From positions 62,001 to 126,000 of the forward strand of contig NZ_JBHRTO010000002.1 of assembly GCF_042646385.1 (NCBI RefSeq): a DNA stretch of 64,000 nucleotides. The letters run 5' to 3'. Of this stretch, positions 1 to 8,044 are shown piece by piece. Position 1 is the stretch's first letter; every line of letters begins with the position of its first letter. Position numbers and translations under genes: made by a program. Below the pieces are notes generated by a model. It saw only the letters and a list, made by a program, of their open reading frames with translations, was not told where the DNA came from and searched no databases. Origin of the DNA: Cypionkella sinensis. GTDB taxonomy: Bacteria; Pseudomonadota; Alphaproteobacteria; Rhodobacterales; Rhodobacteraceae.

Positions 1-798
1 CGCGCGGGCGCGGTAGACGAAGGACGAGATACCGTATTCCTCGGTCTCGGGCGTGTGGTGGGCAAAGCCGTAGAGTTCCTTGGCCCACAGCGGATGTTCC
101 TGCGCGCGGTCGAAATCGAACAGGCCGGTGTCAAAGATCGCGTCGGCTGCGACGATGCTGTGATCGGTCTCGATCAGGCGGGCGTCGGGGTTCAGCGCGC
201 GAATGATCTTGCGGGCAGCATCGGCGCGGGCGGGGCCAGCATCGCTGATCTTGTTCAGCACGATGACATTGGCAAATTCGATCTGATCGGTCAGCAGGTT
301 GACCAGTGTGCGCTGATCTCCGTCGTCCATCGTCTCGCCCCGGTCTGACAGGAAATCGTGGCTGGAGAAATCGCGCATCAGGTTGAGCGCATCGACCACC
401 GTCACCATCGTATCCAACCGCGCCACATCCGACAGGCTGTCACCGTTTTCATCGCGAAAGTCGAAGGTGGCAGCGACCGGCAGCGGTTCGGCAATGCCGG
501 TGGATTCGATCAGCAGATAATCAAAGCGGCCCTCGGCGGCCAGTTTTCGCACCTCGGTCAGCAGGTCATCGCGCAGGGTGCAGCAGATGCAGCCGTTGGT
601 CATCTCGACCAGCTTTTCCTCGGCGCGTGAGAGGCTGGCACCGTCACGGATCAGATCGGCGTCGATGTTCACTTCGGACATATCGTTGACGATCACCGCC
701 ACCCGACGGCCGTCGCGGTTGTTCAGAATATGGTTCAGCAAGGTGGTTTTGCCCGCGCCGAGAAAGCCGGACAGGACGGTGACGGGAAGATGGGTCAT
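1..798 (-). CDS. CobW/COG0523 family zinc-type GTPase (3' end outside window)
   Basis: P-loop GTPase of the COG0523 metallochaperone family, which inserts or traffics metal ions in the cytoplasm. The visible 266 codons start MTHLPVTVLSGFLGAGKTTL, with the Walker A loop at residues 11-20 and the family's CxCC metal-binding motif (GCICCT) at residues 70-73. An NK-type G4 motif (VLNK) follows later. The ATG at 796-798 is the only start that places the P-loop at the usual distance. The gene stays open to base 1, so the C-terminal domain is cut by the window edge. A Zur-like palindrome lies 17-29 bp upstream, which suggests the zinc-responsive ZigA/YciC subgroup rather than cobalamin CobW. The subgroup call is inference from the box. 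Confidence 0.9.
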   Translation of the reverse strand, partial: MTHLPVTVLSGFLGAGKTTLLNHILNNRDGRRVAVIVNDMSEVNIDADLIRDGASLSRAEEKLVEMTNGCICCTLRDDLLTEVRKLAAEGRFDYLLIESTGIAEPLPVAATFDFRDENGDSLSDVARLDTMVTVVDALNLMRDFSSHDFLSDRGETMDDGDQRTLVNLLTDQIEFANVIVLNKISDAGPARADAARKIIRALNPDARLIETDHSIVAADAIFDTGLFDFDRAQEHPLWAKELYGFAHHTPETEEYGISSFVYRARA

Positions 799-814
799 GG
801 TGTGATTCCGTTAT

Positions 815-827
815 GTTATAATATAAC
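815..827 (-). promoter_or_regulatory. Zur-like zinc operator upstream of the CobW-family gene
   Basis: Perfect 6-1-6 palindrome GTTATAATATAAC, 17 bp upstream of the start codon. It is AT-only except for its outer G/C in an otherwise GC-rich region. It matches the core of the known proteobacterial Zur box (TGTTATANTATAACA). Binding by Zur is inferred from the match and from the downstream gene family. Confidence 0.75.
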
Positions 828-928
828 GTATCAAGATGGATTCGGGACTACAAGGATTGGTAACTGCCATATCACAGAAAAGCTCACCGCCCGGAATCAA
901 GGGTGCTGCCCTGTGGTGTGCGAAAATG

Positions 929-959
929 AAAAAGCCGCGCTGGTTTAGCGCGGCTTTTC
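929..959 (-). terminator. Rho-independent terminator after yebC
   Basis: An 11-bp perfect stem (AAAAGCCGCGC at 930-940 with GCGCGGCTTTT at 948-958) has a 7-nt loop. On the minus strand it is followed by a T-rich tract. It lies 22 bp beyond the yebC stop and separates it from the CobW-family gene. Confidence 0.85.
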
Positions 960-980
960 AGATCAAAATATCGCGAAAGG

Positions 981-1724
981 TCAGCCCAGTTGCTCGGCCA
1001 CTTCGTCGCTCATGTCGAAGTTATGGGTGACGGTCTGCACATCGTCATCCTCTTCCAGCATGTCGATCAGCTTCATCAGCTTGGTCGCGGTGTCCAGATC
1101 GACCTCGGTCAGCACTTGTGCCTTCCAGATCAGTTTGGACTCCAACGATTCCCCCAAAGCCTTTTCCAGCGCATCGGAAACGGCGTTCAGGTTTTCAACG
1201 GCGCAATAGATCCAGTGGCCGTCCTCATCGGATTCCACATCGTCGGCGCCAGCATCCAGCGCCGCCATCATGATATCATCGGCCGAGCCTGCCGAGGCCG
1301 GATAAGAAATCTCGCCCAGACGGTCGAAACCATGGCTGACCGAGCCGGTCTGCCCCAGATTGCCCCCGAATTTAGTGAAATAGCTGCGCACGTTCGAGGC
1401 GGTGCGGTTCAGGTTGTCGGTCATCGCCTCGACCATGATCGCGATGCCGCCTGCGCCGTAGCCTTCGTAGCGGATTTCGGTGTAATCGGCACCGTCGCCC
1501 ATCTGCGATTTCTTGATGGCGCGGTCGATCACGTCTTTTGGCATCGACACCGCCTTCGCCGCTTTCACGGCAAGACGCAGGCGCGGGTTCATGTCCACAT
1601 CGGGCATCCCCATCTTGGCCGCGACGGTGATTTCCTTCGCCAGCTTCGAGAACACCTTTGAGCGGGCTTTATCCTGCTTGCCCTTGCGGTGCTGGATGTT
1701 CGCCCATTTTGAATGGCCTGCCAT
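981..1724 (-). CDS. yebC: YebC/PmpR family protein (translation factor/transcriptional regulator)
   Basis: Cytoplasmic three-domain protein of the YebC/TACO1 family. Members were annotated as transcriptional regulators, and recent work ties the family to relief of ribosome stalling. The 247-residue product has the standard family length. It begins with the hallmark MAGHSKWANIQHRKGKQD and carries the conserved YEGYGAGGIAIMVEAMTDN segment near residue 107. It ends in an acidic stretch (DMLEEDDDVQ) typical of the C-terminal domain. The gene is monocistronic, with a strong terminator downstream at 929-959. In many alphaproteobacteria yebC lies beside ruvC, but here ruvCAB is about 46 kb away. Confidence 0.95.
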   Translation of the reverse strand: MAGHSKWANIQHRKGKQDKARSKVFSKLAKEITVAAKMGMPDVDMNPRLRLAVKAAKAVSMPKDVIDRAIKKSQMGDGADYTEIRYEGYGAGGIAIMVEAMTDNLNRTASNVRSYFTKFGGNLGQTGSVSHGFDRLGEISYPASAGSADDIMMAALDAGADDVESDEDGHWIYCAVENLNAVSDALEKALGESLESKLIWKAQVLTEVDLDTATKLMKLIDMLEEDDDVQTVTHNFDMSDEVAEQLG

Positions 1725-1808
1725 GACCCGTCTCCGATCGCTTCTTCAGATGATGGGCTGCCTTACACCAGCCAAGGGTGCGCCTGCAACCCCGCCCGCA
1801 TTCTGGGC

Positions 1809-2744
1809 CTATTCGTTCAACGGTTGCAGGGTTTGCACCCGCAGTTTCGGCTGCACAAGGCTGAGGCCCAGCAGCATCACCGCCGCCGCTGCCCAGACCC
1901 AGGGGCTGAACCTCTCACCCAGCAGCAGCATCGCCCAGATCACGCCGGATGCGGTGACGATGTAGCTGGATTGCGAGGCGAACACCGCGCCTGCCTTGGC
2001 GGCGAGCCAGACGAAGGCGGAATACAAAAGCGCGTGCATCGCCGATGAGGCGATCAGCGCCCATTCGGCCTTGCCCGGTGGCAGCGGCATCGGAAAGAAA
2101 TGCCCCAAGGCCAGCATCACCGGCGTGCACAGGATCAGCCCCACCAAGGATGCACCGAACATCGCCTGCAACGCATCCATCCCCGCCGTGCCGGTCTTGG
2201 CGACATAGGTGCTTTCCATCGCGTAGAACAGCGGCCCGATCATCGCAATCGGCAGGAAGGCGGCCATCGCCGGGTCGGGCAGGCTGGCATTTGGCAAAGC
2301 GATCAGCAGCACACCCGTCAGGCCCAGCCCAAGACCCGCCAGGCGGCGGACTGAGAAGTGATCCATCCCCAAGGCCATCGCCATCGGGAAGGCCAGCAGG
2401 GGCACCATCGAAATCAGGATCGACATGATGCCCGACGGCAGCCGGGCGATTGAGATATAGAAGGTGCAGTTTGGCACCAGCGTGCCCAGAATTGCCACGA
2501 TAACGTAGAATTTCAGCGCCTCGGGCCGCAGCGACAGCCGCTTGCCGCGCAGCAGGGTCAGCGTGCCCAGCACGGCGGTGCAAACGGTCAATTGCCAGAA
2601 GATCAACCCGAACGGTTTGTGCCCGGTGGAGGCCGAGATCTTGCCCAAGGGTTGCGTCATGCCCCAGCCCAAGCCAAGGCAGAGCAGGATCAGCAGCAGA
2701 TGCCAGCGTTTTGGCTGCACAAGCGGGGCGACGATTGCGGTCAT
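1809..2744 (-). CDS. EamA/DMT superfamily transporter
   Basis: Inner-membrane drug/metabolite transporter of 311 residues with about ten hydrophobic helices arranged as two EamA repeats, roughly residues 14-150 and 165-300. The substrate cannot be read from sequence; family members export amino acids, nucleobases or drugs. The ATG overlaps the stop of the upstream phosphoesterase gene by 4 bp (ATGA), so the two are translationally coupled. A second, unrelated EamA protein lies at 56244-57104. Confidence 0.88.
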   Translation of the reverse strand: MTAIVAPLVQPKRWHLLLILLCLGLGWGMTQPLGKISASTGHKPFGLIFWQLTVCTAVLGTLTLLRGKRLSLRPEALKFYVIVAILGTLVPNCTFYISIARLPSGIMSILISMVPLLAFPMAMALGMDHFSVRRLAGLGLGLTGVLLIALPNASLPDPAMAAFLPIAMIGPLFYAMESTYVAKTGTAGMDALQAMFGASLVGLILCTPVMLALGHFFPMPLPPGKAEWALIASSAMHALLYSAFVWLAAKAGAVFASQSSYIVTASGVIWAMLLLGERFSPWVWAAAAVMLLGLSLVQPKLRVQTLQPLNE

Positions 2745-3553
2745 GGACTTGATTGCTCCAATGTGCCGCCATTGCGGATCATCTTGATTTTCAGGGCTTT
2801 GCCGGTGCGGTCATCGGTTTCGACATAGGCGCCTGACAAGGTGGCGGGGCCTTCGGCGGGGGTAAACCGCGCGCTGGACATGCCGGTGATGAAACGCCGC
2901 AGGGGTTCGAGTTTCTCCATCCCGATCACCGAATTATAGTCGCCGCACATACCTGCATCGGTCAGATAGCCGGTGCCACCGGGCAGGATTTGCGCATCCC
3001 CCGTCGGCACATGGGTGTGGGTGCCAACGACAAGGCTCGCCTGCCCGTCGCACCAATGCCCCATCGCCATCTTCTCGGACGTGGCCTCGGCATGGACATC
3101 CACGACCGCCGCCTGCACCGTGGCACCGATGCGATGGGTTTTCAGGATGGTTTCCACCGCACTGAACGGATCGTCAAACGGGCGCTTCATGAACACCTGC
3201 CCCAACACCTGCGTCACCAGCACCTTGCGGCCCTGCGTGGCCTCAAAGATCTTCACGCCGCGACCCGGGGCGACTTTCGAGAAGTTCAGCGGCCGGATGA
3301 TGCGGGGTTCCTGCTCGATGTATTGCAGCATGTCTTTTTGGTCGAAGGCATGATCGCCCAAGGTCAGGCAATCGGCCCCTGCCCCGAGCAGCACCCGCGC
3401 ATGCTCGGCGGTCAGGCCAGCGCCTTGGCTGGCATTCTCGCCATTGACCACGATAAAATCGAGGCCCCAATCGCGCCGCAGCGTCGGCAAACGCTCGACT
3501 ATCGCGGCCCGGCCCGACCGCCCCATCACATCGCCAAGGAAAAGTATTTTCAT
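2741..3553 (-). CDS. TIGR00282/YmdB-like metallophosphoesterase
   Basis: Calcineurin-like phosphoesterase of 270 residues. The family includes Bacillus YmdB, a 2',3'-cyclic nucleotide phosphodiesterase that influences RNA turnover. Metal ligands are visible: the N-terminal D in MKILFLGDVMGR, the NGEN motif, LGDHAFD, and the C-terminal VGTHTHVPTGD histidines. The ATG at 3553 was chosen because the family begins at this strand; an in-frame extension to 3646 adds 31 residues without family character. It is the first gene of a two-gene operon with the DMT transporter. Confidence 0.9.
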   Translation of the reverse strand: MKILFLGDVMGRSGRAAIVERLPTLRRDWGLDFIVVNGENASQGAGLTAEHARVLLGAGADCLTLGDHAFDQKDMLQYIEQEPRIIRPLNFSKVAPGRGVKIFEATQGRKVLVTQVLGQVFMKRPFDDPFSAVETILKTHRIGATVQAAVVDVHAEATSEKMAMGHWCDGQASLVVGTHTHVPTGDAQILPGGTGYLTDAGMCGDYNSVIGMEKLEPLRRFITGMSSARFTPAEGPATLSGAYVETDDRTGKALKIKMIRNGGTLEQSSP

Positions 3554-3618
3554 GGGGATTGGATTAGGCTGAGAGCGGGGCGGCAGCAAGCCTATCCGCG
3601 ACATTGTGGCGGCGTGGG

Positions 3619-3646
3619 GAGCCTCCGGCGGGAGTATTTGGGCCAA
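3619..3646 (+). repeat. Dispersed intergenic motif, copy 1
   Basis: A 28-bp motif (GAGCCTCCGGCGGGAGTATT followed by TGGGCCAA) is repeated identically on the opposite strand at 46385-46412, with a shorter variant at 46320-46340. It contains the CCTCCGGCGGG dyad. This copy lies between the divergent phosphoesterase and helicase genes. Confidence 0.75.
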
Positions 3647-3698
3647 GATGAATGGCCAAGGGGGTTTTCTTTGGGTGGACGGGGATTAGGTTAGCGCC

Positions 3699-6089
3699 AT
3701 GGATGTGCCGCAGGCTTTGCAGGAATGGTTTGACGCCCAAGGCTGGGGGCTGCATCCGCATCAGCGGGCGATGCTGGCACGGGCATGCGATGCCTCGACT
3801 TTGCTGATCGCACCCACCGGGGGGGGCAAGACCTTGGCGGGGTTCCTGCCCAGTTTGGCCGAGTTGGCAGACGGGCAGCATCAGGGGCTGCATACGCTCT
3901 ATATCTCGCCACTGAAGGCACTGACGGCGGATATCCGGCGCAATTTGCGCAGGCCGGTAGAGGGCGCCGGCCTGCCGATCCGGATCGAGGATCGCACCGG
4001 CGACACCACCTACACGCAGCGCCGCCGCCAGCGTGCCGATCCGCCGCATATCTTGCTGACCACGCCGGAAAGTCTTGCGCTGCTTTTGACATACGAGGAT
4101 GCGCCGCGGATTTTTGGGGGGCTGCGGCGGGTGATTGTCGATGAGATTCACGCGCTGGCCGAAAGCAAGCGCGGTGATCAGTTGATGCTGCAACTGGCGC
4201 GGCTGGAGACTTTGTCGCCCGGACTGCGCCGGGTGGGCCTGTCGGCGACCGTGGAAGACCCGCCCGCGCTGGCGGCTTTCCTCGGGGCGGGCGCGCAAGT
4301 GTTGCAGGCCGATCCGGGGCCTGACCCGGACATTTCCATGCTGATCACAGATGCGGCCCCACCTTGGGCGGGCAATGGCGCGCATTATGCGATCCCGGCG
4401 ATTCTGGAACAGGTCAAGCGCCACAAGACCACGCTGATCTTTCACAACACCCGCGCGCAGGCCGAGATTTTCTTTCACCGCCTGTGGCTGTTGAACGCCG
4501 ACGATCTGCCGATCGGCATCCACCACGGTAGTCTCTCGCGCGAGCAACGCGACCGGGTGGAACAGGCGATGGTCGATGGCCGCCTGCGCGCGATTGTCTG
4601 CACTGGAAGCCTTGATCTGGGCATTGACTGGGGCGATGTCGATCTCGTCATTCAGGTCGGCGCGCCGAAGAACGTCAAGCGGCTGGTGCAGCGGATCGGG
4701 CGGGCAAATCACCGCTATAACGCGCCATCGAAGGCCCTGCTTGTGCCTGCCAACCGCTTTGAGGTCGTAGAATGTCAGGCGGCTTTGCAGGCGGTTGCCG
4801 CGCACCAACTGGATGGCGACCCGCGTGGGCCGGGGCCTTTGGATGTGCTCTGCCAGCATATCCTTGCCACCGCCTGCGCTGCACCGTTTGATGCGGATGC
4901 GCTTTACGCCGAGGTGATCACCGCAGGGCCCTACGTGAACCTTACGCGCGCCGAGTTCGACGATTGCCTCGATTTCACCGCCACCGGCGGCTATGCCTTG
5001 CGCGCCTATGACAAATGGCAGCGCTTGATGATCCGGGATGGCAAATGGTCGCTGCGCGATCCGCGCAGCGCGGCGGTGATCCGCCAGAACCTTGGCACCA
5101 TCATTGACACCGAAACCCTGAAGGTGCGGCTGAAGGGCCGTTTAGGTGGCACGCCCTTGGGCGAGATTGAGGAAAGTTTCGCCAGCACCCTGACCCCCGG
5201 CGACACCTTTCTGATCGGCGGCCAAGTGGTGCGCTATGACGGGTTGCGCGAAATGACGGTCGAGGTGACGCGGCAGCCGGGGCGTGATCCGAAGGTGGCG
5301 GTGTTTTCGGGGACGAAATTTGCCACCTCAACCCAGCTTTCCGAACGCATCTTGCAGATTTTCCAACGGGGTGACTGGTCCGACCTGCCGCGCCACACCG
5401 CCGATTGGCTGCGCTTGCAGACCGAGGTTTCGCGCCTGCCCGCGCCGGGGCGGTTGCTGGTGGAAAGTTTCGGCTATGAGTCGCGGCAGTATCTGGTGCT
5501 GTATGGTTTTGCCGGGCGCAATGCGCAGCAGACCTTGGGGCTTTTGGCGACCAAGAGGATGGAGGATCAGGGCCTGCACCCCTTGGGCTTTGTCGCCACC
5601 GATTATGCCACGATGATCTGGGGCTTGGATGCGGTAGCAGACCCCGCAGCCCTGCTGGACCGTGTCACCTTGCGCGCCGATCTGGAAGGGTGGCTGGGCG
5701 GCAATGCGGTGATGAAGCGCACCTTCCGCAATGTGGCCATCGTGGCCGGGTTGATTGAGCGCAGCCATCAGGGGCGGCGCAAATCGGGGCGGCAGGCGAC
5801 GTTTTCCAGCGATATCCTGTATGACACCCTGCGCAAATATGATGCGGGTCATCTGATGCTAGCGATCACAAGAGCCGAGGCGATGCGCGGGCTGATTGAT
5901 TTCTCGCGGCTTGAGGCGATGCTGGAACGCATAGGCGACCGGATTGACCATGTGCGGCTGGACCGCCCCTCGCCCCTCGCCGCACCGCTGTTTCTGGAAA
6001 TGGGCCGGGTGCCGGTGGAGGGTGCCGGGCGCGATCGACTAGCCGAGGATGCAGCAGCGCAATTGATGCGGGATGCGGGGCTAACCTGA
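3699..6089 (+). CDS. Ligase-associated DNA damage response DEXH-box helicase (Lhr-like)
   Basis: ATP-dependent superfamily 2 DNA helicase of 796 residues, of the short Lhr-type found with PdeM, an ATP-dependent ligase and an exonuclease in a predicted DNA repair set. Motifs run in order: Walker A APTGGGKT (residues 39-46), DEIH (motif II, near 148), SAT (motif III), and IGRANHRY (motif VI, near 335). A winged-helix/Lhr core follows. The start is the ATG at 3699, since HPHQRAML (Q motif region) follows directly. pdeM lies about 100 bp downstream on the same strand. The ligase and exonuclease partners are not in this window. Confidence 0.93.
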   Translation: MDVPQALQEWFDAQGWGLHPHQRAMLARACDASTLLIAPTGGGKTLAGFLPSLAELADGQHQGLHTLYISPLKALTADIRRNLRRPVEGAGLPIRIEDRTGDTTYTQRRRQRADPPHILLTTPESLALLLTYEDAPRIFGGLRRVIVDEIHALAESKRGDQLMLQLARLETLSPGLRRVGLSATVEDPPALAAFLGAGAQVLQADPGPDPDISMLITDAAPPWAGNGAHYAIPAILEQVKRHKTTLIFHNTRAQAEIFFHRLWLLNADDLPIGIHHGSLSREQRDRVEQAMVDGRLRAIVCTGSLDLGIDWGDVDLVIQVGAPKNVKRLVQRIGRANHRYNAPSKALLVPANRFEVVECQAALQAVAAHQLDGDPRGPGPLDVLCQHILATACAAPFDADALYAEVITAGPYVNLTRAEFDDCLDFTATGGYALRAYDKWQRLMIRDGKWSLRDPRSAAVIRQNLGTIIDTETLKVRLKGRLGGTPLGEIEESFASTLTPGDTFLIGGQVVRYDGLREMTVEVTRQPGRDPKVAVFSGTKFATSTQLSERILQIFQRGDWSDLPRHTADWLRLQTEVSRLPAPGRLLVESFGYESRQYLVLYGFAGRNAQQTLGLLATKRMEDQGLHPLGFVATDYATMIWGLDAVADPAALLDRVTLRADLEGWLGGNAVMKRTFRNVAIVAGLIERSHQGRRKSGRQATFSSDILYDTLRKYDAGHLMLAITRAEAMRGLIDFSRLEAMLERIGDRIDHVRLDRPSPLAAPLFLEMGRVPVEGAGRDRLAEDAAAQLMRDAGLT

Positions 6090-6193
6090 ACGGAAACGCC
6101 GCCTTGGGTGGCATCGAGCCACCACGCGGCGGCATTGCCATGCGATACGGTGCCGCCTTGTCAAGCCCGGATACCTGCGGCAAAGCTGCGGCC

Positions 6194-6841
6194 ATGTATC
6201 GGTTTCCCCTGTCATCCGCTGAACTTTTTGCCCTGCCCTCGGGCGCGTTGCACTGGCCTGCCGAGCGGCTGCTGGTGGTATCCGATCTGCATTTCGGCAA
6301 ATCGGAGCGGCTGGCGCGGCGCGGTGGGGCCTTGCTGCCGCCCTTTGAAACCCGCGACACCCTGCGGCGGCTGGATGATGATCTGGAGGCCACGGGCGCG
6401 CGGGTGGTGATCTGTCTGGGCGACAGTTTTGACGATCTTGCTGCCGCCGATGCGATGGACGCAGATGATCAGCTGTGGCTGACACGGCTGATGGCGGGGC
6501 GCGAATGGATCTGGATCGAGGGCAACCATGATGCCGGGCCATTGGCGCTGGGCGGCAGTCACCGCGCTGAAATGGTGATCGGCCCGCTGGCGTTCCGCCA
6601 CATCGCAACGGCAGAAACGCCCGAGATTTCAGGCCACTACCACCCAAAGCTGCGGCTGGCAGGGCAAGCGCGGCGCTGCTTTCTGCTGGATGCGGCGCGG
6701 GTGATTCTGCCCGCCTATGGCAGCTATACCGGCGGGCTGTGGAGCCACGATCCCGCCCTGACCGCACTGATGCAACCCGATGCTTTGGCGGTGGCGATTG
6801 GCAAGACCGCCCTACCCTTGCCGATGCCGCGCAAGGGCTAG
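6194..6841 (+). CDS. pdeM: Ligase-associated DNA damage response endonuclease PdeM
   Basis: Calcineurin-like metallophosphoesterase of 215 residues, predicted to act with the upstream Lhr-like helicase in DNA repair. Metal-binding motifs are complete: SDLHFGK, GDSFDD, GNHDAG, and the C-terminal GHYHPK. Start choice: the ATG at 6194 gives MYRFPL leading into the conserved LPSGALHW segment. An ATG at 6140 and a TTG at 6104 are in frame but add residues that do not resemble the family. The stop is followed within 5 bp by a structured repeat element. Confidence 0.88.
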   Translation: MYRFPLSSAELFALPSGALHWPAERLLVVSDLHFGKSERLARRGGALLPPFETRDTLRRLDDDLEATGARVVICLGDSFDDLAAADAMDADDQLWLTRLMAGREWIWIEGNHDAGPLALGGSHRAEMVIGPLAFRHIATAETPEISGHYHPKLRLAGQARRCFLLDAARVILPAYGSYTGGLWSHDPALTALMQPDALAVAIGKTALPLPMPRKG

Positions 6842-6845
6842 AGCG

Positions 6846-7090
6846 GATCGACATTCACGCGCTTGCATGCGCCTTGGTCCCGGGGGGAAATAGGAAACGC
6901 ATTGCGTTGCCCCGCCCGCGTGGGCGGTTTCACCCTGTAGTCGCGTCAGCGAAAAACCTGTTGAGGCCAGCGCCCGCCATTGGCGGGGCGGGCGCTGGCC
7001 GAGCCATTGGGGCCCGGCGGTTTCAGCGGCCTCTGCACCGCATGGCGAAGGCGATGGCCTTCGCCAGACTGTCCAAGGTGAATGTCGATC
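6846..7090. repeat. Structured repeat element with 13-bp terminal inverted repeats, copy A
   Basis: A 245-bp element bounded by a perfect 13-bp inverted repeat (GATCGACATTCAC at 6846-6858, GTGAATGTCGATC at 7078-7090). Inside it are several hairpins, including a GC-rich stem from GCCAGCGCCCGCC and one from GGCGAAGGC/GCCTTCGCC. A diverged copy in the opposite orientation lies at 62104-62368. No coding potential was recognised. This accounts for the 269-bp gap between pdeM and the LytTR gene. It resembles a MITE or bacterial interspersed palindromic element. Confidence 0.8.
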
Positions 7091-7110
7091 GGCCCTTGAG
7101 CAGGCCGCAA

Positions 7111-7905
7111 CTAGAGCAGGCCGCGCAGCACCAGTTTCTCTCGGTGGTTTTTCGACACCGGCAGCCGCGCACCGCCCGTCAGCACCACGAACAGCTTGGT
7201 GCCGTCCCGCTCTACCCCCTCGACCGCAGCCCAGGCCACCCAATGCGAGCGGTGGATCTGCGCGCCCTCGACCGGATCGGTTTCGGCCATCGCGTCACTC
7301 AGCCGCATCAGCAGGCTGTTTGTGCCGGCGCTGGTCTGCACGTCGACATAGTGATCGCGCACCGAGATTGACCACAGCGCCCCCGGATCGGCAACGTCCA
7401 GCCGCTGCAACAGGCGCGGCAAACGCGGGGTCTCGGGCTCTGGAGGAACGGTAAAAGCAGGGGCGGCGTCAGCGGGCGGAAATGACGCATCTTCGGCTGC
7501 GGCGACACTGCGGCGCAGCGACGACAGCCCAAGCGACAGCGAAAACACCAGCAGCATCAACTCGCCCAGGCCGGGATAACTGACGGTGTCGGTCGGGGGG
7601 ATGCGGTGCAAAAACTGGTCCAGCATCGGCGCGATGATCAGGCTTGCCAGCCCTGCATTCAGCACCGTCGCCGATCGATAACGCCACGGCGGCAGCGCAC
7701 TGAACACCAGCACCCGGATCACCAAACCCACCAGCATGATCGCCGCCAGAAGCGGCGTCACGGCCAACAGACGCTGGCCAAAACTATAGGCGGCGTAGGT
7801 GCCGAACGGGCCGGTAAGGGCCACAAAAAAGATCAGGCCTGCCCAGAAAATCATGGACACGCCTGAACGAATTTCTTGTTTGAATTTCTGGACGAACGCC
7901 GACAT
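7111..7905 (-). CDS. Membrane-anchored LytTR-type transcriptional regulator
   Basis: Protein of 264 residues with an N-terminal half of about four transmembrane helices (residues 18-140), a Pro/Ala-rich linker near 145-160, and a C-terminal LytTR DNA-binding domain (about 165-262). The LytTR domain shows HYVDVQT, RLSDAM and the RSHWVAW segment; its end reads LPVSKNHREKL. LytTR domains bind direct repeats spaced about two helical turns, and such a repeat lies 73-107 bp upstream (7978-8012). The membrane part suggests sensing of an envelope signal or a small ligand. No histidine kinase partner is adjacent. Confidence 0.88.
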   Translation of the reverse strand: MSAFVQKFKQEIRSGVSMIFWAGLIFFVALTGPFGTYAAYSFGQRLLAVTPLLAAIMLVGLVIRVLVFSALPPWRYRSATVLNAGLASLIIAPMLDQFLHRIPPTDTVSYPGLGELMLLVFSLSLGLSSLRRSVAAAEDASFPPADAAPAFTVPPEPETPRLPRLLQRLDVADPGALWSISVRDHYVDVQTSAGTNSLLMRLSDAMAETDPVEGAQIHRSHWVAWAAVEGVERDGTKLFVVLTGGARLPVSKNHREKLVLRGLL

Positions 7906-7977
7906 GGCCCTCTGGCGCGTTACTGGTTACATCCGGCGGTGCTTAGCGACTGGTTTTCATTGTGGCAACATTTCAAT

Positions 7978-8012
7978 TATCCAAATGGATAAGTACCCCT
8001 ATCCAATCGGAT
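7978..8012. promoter_or_regulatory. Candidate LytTR operator: 13-bp direct repeat, 22-bp period
   Basis: TATCCAAATGGAT (7978-7990) and TATCCAATCGGAT (8000-8012) match at 11 of 13 positions and are 22 bp apart start to start, so they lie on the same DNA face. The pair sits in the gap between folD1 and the LytTR gene. Autoregulation is inferred from the spacing rule of LytTR sites. Confidence 0.5.
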
Positions 8013-8044
8013 GACTGCAGCGTTTTAACAACGCTCTGTCGGGA

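Noticed and set aside
3564..4859. Minus-strand open frame of 431 codons
   Set aside because: Antisense to the Lhr-like helicase, arginine- and glutamine-rich shadow.
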